This document shows, piece after piece, positions 62,250 through 64,000 of a DNA stretch of 64,000 nucleotides. How positions within the stretch are numbered: position 1 is the stretch's first letter; every line of letters begins with the position of its first letter. The translations under genes were made by a program, and so were the position numbers. The notes beneath the pieces are model-generated. The model had not been told where the DNA came from, did no database searches, and saw nothing but the letters and a program-made list of their open reading frames with translations. The stretch is from Cognatundibacterium rugosum (GTDB lineage: Bacteria > Pseudomonadota > Gammaproteobacteria > Burkholderiales > Burkholderiaceae_D): the NCBI RefSeq assembly GCF_014284365.1, contig NZ_JACOGG010000009.1, positions 1 through 64,000 of the forward strand. The letters run 5' to 3'.

Positions 62250-64000
62250 TGCGACACCGTTTATTCTCTGTGCTGAGCTTGATCGCGATACTGGGTATCG
62301 GCCTGCACAGCGCCAGCACGAACGCGAATACCGGGAATGCAGCCTATCCTGCCAAAGTGGTTAAAACACTCAACGTGCTGGTGACCACACCGGAAAGTAG
62401 TTTTGATCCGGCACTCGCTTCGGATATCACGACTTTGTCAGTCAATGAAAATTTGTTTGAACCCATGCTGCGCTACGATTATCTGGCGCGGCCGCTCAAA
62501 CTCAAGCCGAATACCTTGCGCGCCATGCCCGAAATCAGCGCGGATGGTAAAACCTATACCCTGCGTTTGCAATCCGGGATTTTTTTCAGCGAGGATATCG
62601 CCTTCGGCGGCAAGCGGCGCGAGCTGCAGGCGGCCGACTATGCGTACGCGATACAGCGTATGTATGATCCTGTGCTGAAATCGCCGTGGTTATTCATGTT
62701 CGAAGGTAAATTGCAGGGTGATGAGGCATTGCGTGGCGAGGCTTACGCCAAGGCGGTAAGCAGCGGAAAAACGCCCGTGATCGCCGGTATACATGTGCTT
62801 GACCGCTACACCTTACGTTTGCGTTTGCAGGCGCCGGACCCTAATTTTCTGTTCATATTAGCGACGCCGGCCACGGGTGCCGTCGCACGTGAAGTGATAG
62901 AGTTTTACGGTAATCAGGCGGGCAATCATCCGGTTGGTACCGGCCCATTCCGGCTGGATGAGTGGAAACGCAGTTTTCATATTAATCTGATCGCCAACCC
63001 TGATTATCGTCGCCCCTTGTTTGATGGCGAAGCGACTCAGGACGCGTATTCCAGGCGCATTGCAGAAAACCTGAACGGTAAAAGCTTGCCGCTGGTGCAG
63101 CGCATCCGTATCTCTGTGGTGGAGGAACAGCAGGCCAGGGTGCTGGGCTTTTTGAATCGTGAGTTTGATAGTCTGGAACAGGTGCCAGCACCGCTGTCTG
63201 AAATGGTACTGCGTGATGGACAGCTCAAACCTGAACTGAGTAGGCAGGGCATACAGCTGCGTTTGTTTTCTCCGCTACAGACGTATTACGTCTGGATGAA
63301 TATGGAAGACCCGGTGCTGGGTGGTTATACGCCGGACAAGATCGCGCTGCGGCGCGCGATTGCGCTCAGTTACAACCATCAGCAGGATATCGCGATGATG
63401 GAGAAAGGTCTGGCGCAGGCGGCGCAGTCGCCGCTGGCACCGAATGTGATCGGCTATGATCCAGATTTTCGCAGTCCGGTCCAGTTTAATCCTGTACTCG
63501 CCAATGCACTGCTGGATAAATTTGGCTATCAGCGCGGGCCCGACCAATACCGGCGTCTGCCCAATGGACAGCCATTGGAGCTGACCATGCATACCCAGGC
63601 CAGCACTACCGGTCGTCTGCGCGATGAAGTCTGGCGTAAAAATATGGAGATGCTGGGCATACGTATCAGCTTTAAATCGGATAAGTATTCGGAGATATTG
63701 CGTGCTGCCCGGCTGGGTAAAGTGCAGATGACGGAAGCAAACTGGGTCGCTGATTTCCCGGATGGAGAAAATTTTTTCCAGCTACTGTATGGCCCCAATA
63801 CCGGACGTGCGAATTACGCGCGTTTCAACCTGCCAGAATATAACCGCTTGTTTGAGCAAAGCCGTCGCATGGCCGATGGTCCTGAAAGACGTGCCCTGTA
63901 CCGGCAAATGTCTTTGTACATTCATGCCTACAATCCCTGGATCTTACGTACTCATCCTTTGTCGGCCGATGTACAGCAGCCATGGTTATTGAATTTTCAA
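62249..64000 (+). CDS. Oligopeptide ABC transporter substrate-binding protein (partial, 3' end outside)
   Basis: At least 584 residues, open to the end of the window. A signal peptide (LFSVLSLIAILGIGLHSAS) is followed by the SBP_bac_5 fold: NVLVTTPESSFDPALASD, VNENLFEPMLRYD, VGTGPFRL, and the peptide-pocket region YVWMN. The start overlaps the M14 gene stop (TGATG). Such proteins deliver peptides to Dpp/Opp permeases; in this context a murein-peptide binder like MppA is plausible. Permease genes would lie beyond 64000. Confidence 0.87.
   Translation, partial: MRHRLFSVLSLIAILGIGLHSASTNANTGNAAYPAKVVKTLNVLVTTPESSFDPALASDITTLSVNENLFEPMLRYDYLARPLKLKPNTLRAMPEISADGKTYTLRLQSGIFFSEDIAFGGKRRELQAADYAYAIQRMYDPVLKSPWLFMFEGKLQGDEALRGEAYAKAVSSGKTPVIAGIHVLDRYTLRLRLQAPDPNFLFILATPATGAVAREVIEFYGNQAGNHPVGTGPFRLDEWKRSFHINLIANPDYRRPLFDGEATQDAYSRRIAENLNGKSLPLVQRIRISVVEEQQARVLGFLNREFDSLEQVPAPLSEMVLRDGQLKPELSRQGIQLRLFSPLQTYYVWMNMEDPVLGGYTPDKIALRRAIALSYNHQQDIAMMEKGLAQAAQSPLAPNVIGYDPDFRSPVQFNPVLANALLDKFGYQRGPDQYRRLPNGQPLELTMHTQASTTGRLRDEVWRKNMEMLGIRISFKSDKYSEILRAARLGKVQMTEANWVADFPDGENFFQLLYGPNTGRANYARFNLPEYNRLFEQSRRMADGPERRALYRQMSLYIHAYNPWILRTHPLSADVQQPWLLNFQ

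Overview
The window looks like a chromosomal segment of a betaproteobacterium of the order Burkholderiales, most likely an Oxalobacteraceae-type organism. It starts with the 3' end of a 5S rRNA whose sequence has the betaproteobacterial form. The coding genes are long, closely packed and of roughly even base composition, and they are mostly housekeeping, envelope, metal and stress functions. I see no prophage, integron, transposase or CRISPR array. The lineage is an inference from gene content, not from a database comparison.

Layout. 1-360: end of an rRNA operon with terminator. 361-5690 (minus): a MukBEF-like condensin set (MksF, MksE, MksB) behind a small unknown gene, with no JetD-type nuclease. 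5808-8977: LysR regulator, a CGWC thioredoxin-fold protein, MsrA and a solitary phage-type lysozyme. 9024-11904 (minus): a four-gene operon with an MGDG-synthase-like glycosyltransferase, a small membrane protein, a dual-specificity-type phosphatase and a periplasmic SRPBCC protein. 12075-17205: PdxH, hemerythrin, TcdA, CheW, a TonB-domain lipoprotein and GuaC. 17405-21689: a secreted metallophosphatase, a copper-type P-ATPase and a divergent MerR-family regulator, with a small hairpin-forming inverted-repeat element in the ATPase leader.

21694-29624: a seven-gene MacAB-like export operon that ends in its own sigma-54 response regulator and histidine kinase. It is preceded by a near-perfect -24/-12 promoter and clustered TGTCCGC sites, so the system probably activates itself. 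29714-31629: an old-yellow-enzyme reductase and a TetR repressor, each with the same palindromic operator. 31799-34111: an EAL phosphodiesterase with a degenerate GGDEF. 34393-39694: the PrkA / YeaH / SpoVR stress module plus a small unknown gene. 39691-42555: a Zn/Cd/Pb-type P-ATPase with a histidine-rich tail and a divergent CadR regulator.

42532-47004: MarC, an acetyltransferase, ChaA and an M28 peptidase. 47074-53897 (minus): DUF2946 protein, two tandem TonB receptors and a PepSY membrane protein, which together look like a metal (perhaps copper) uptake locus. 54180-57710: APC permease, CreA, an HDOD protein and two tiny membrane-protein genes. 57906-64000: a peptidoglycan-recycling neighbourhood (BadF-type sugar kinase, AmiD amidase, divergent AmpG-like permease, M14-type peptidase, and an oligopeptide-binding protein that runs off the end of the window).

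The strongest leads are the self-contained sigma-54 export operon with an apparent intramembrane-sensing kinase, the JetD-less SMC operon, the glycolipid-type operon at 9-12 kb, the TetR operator that exactly fills a promoter spacer, and the mobile-looking element in the copper ATPase leader.
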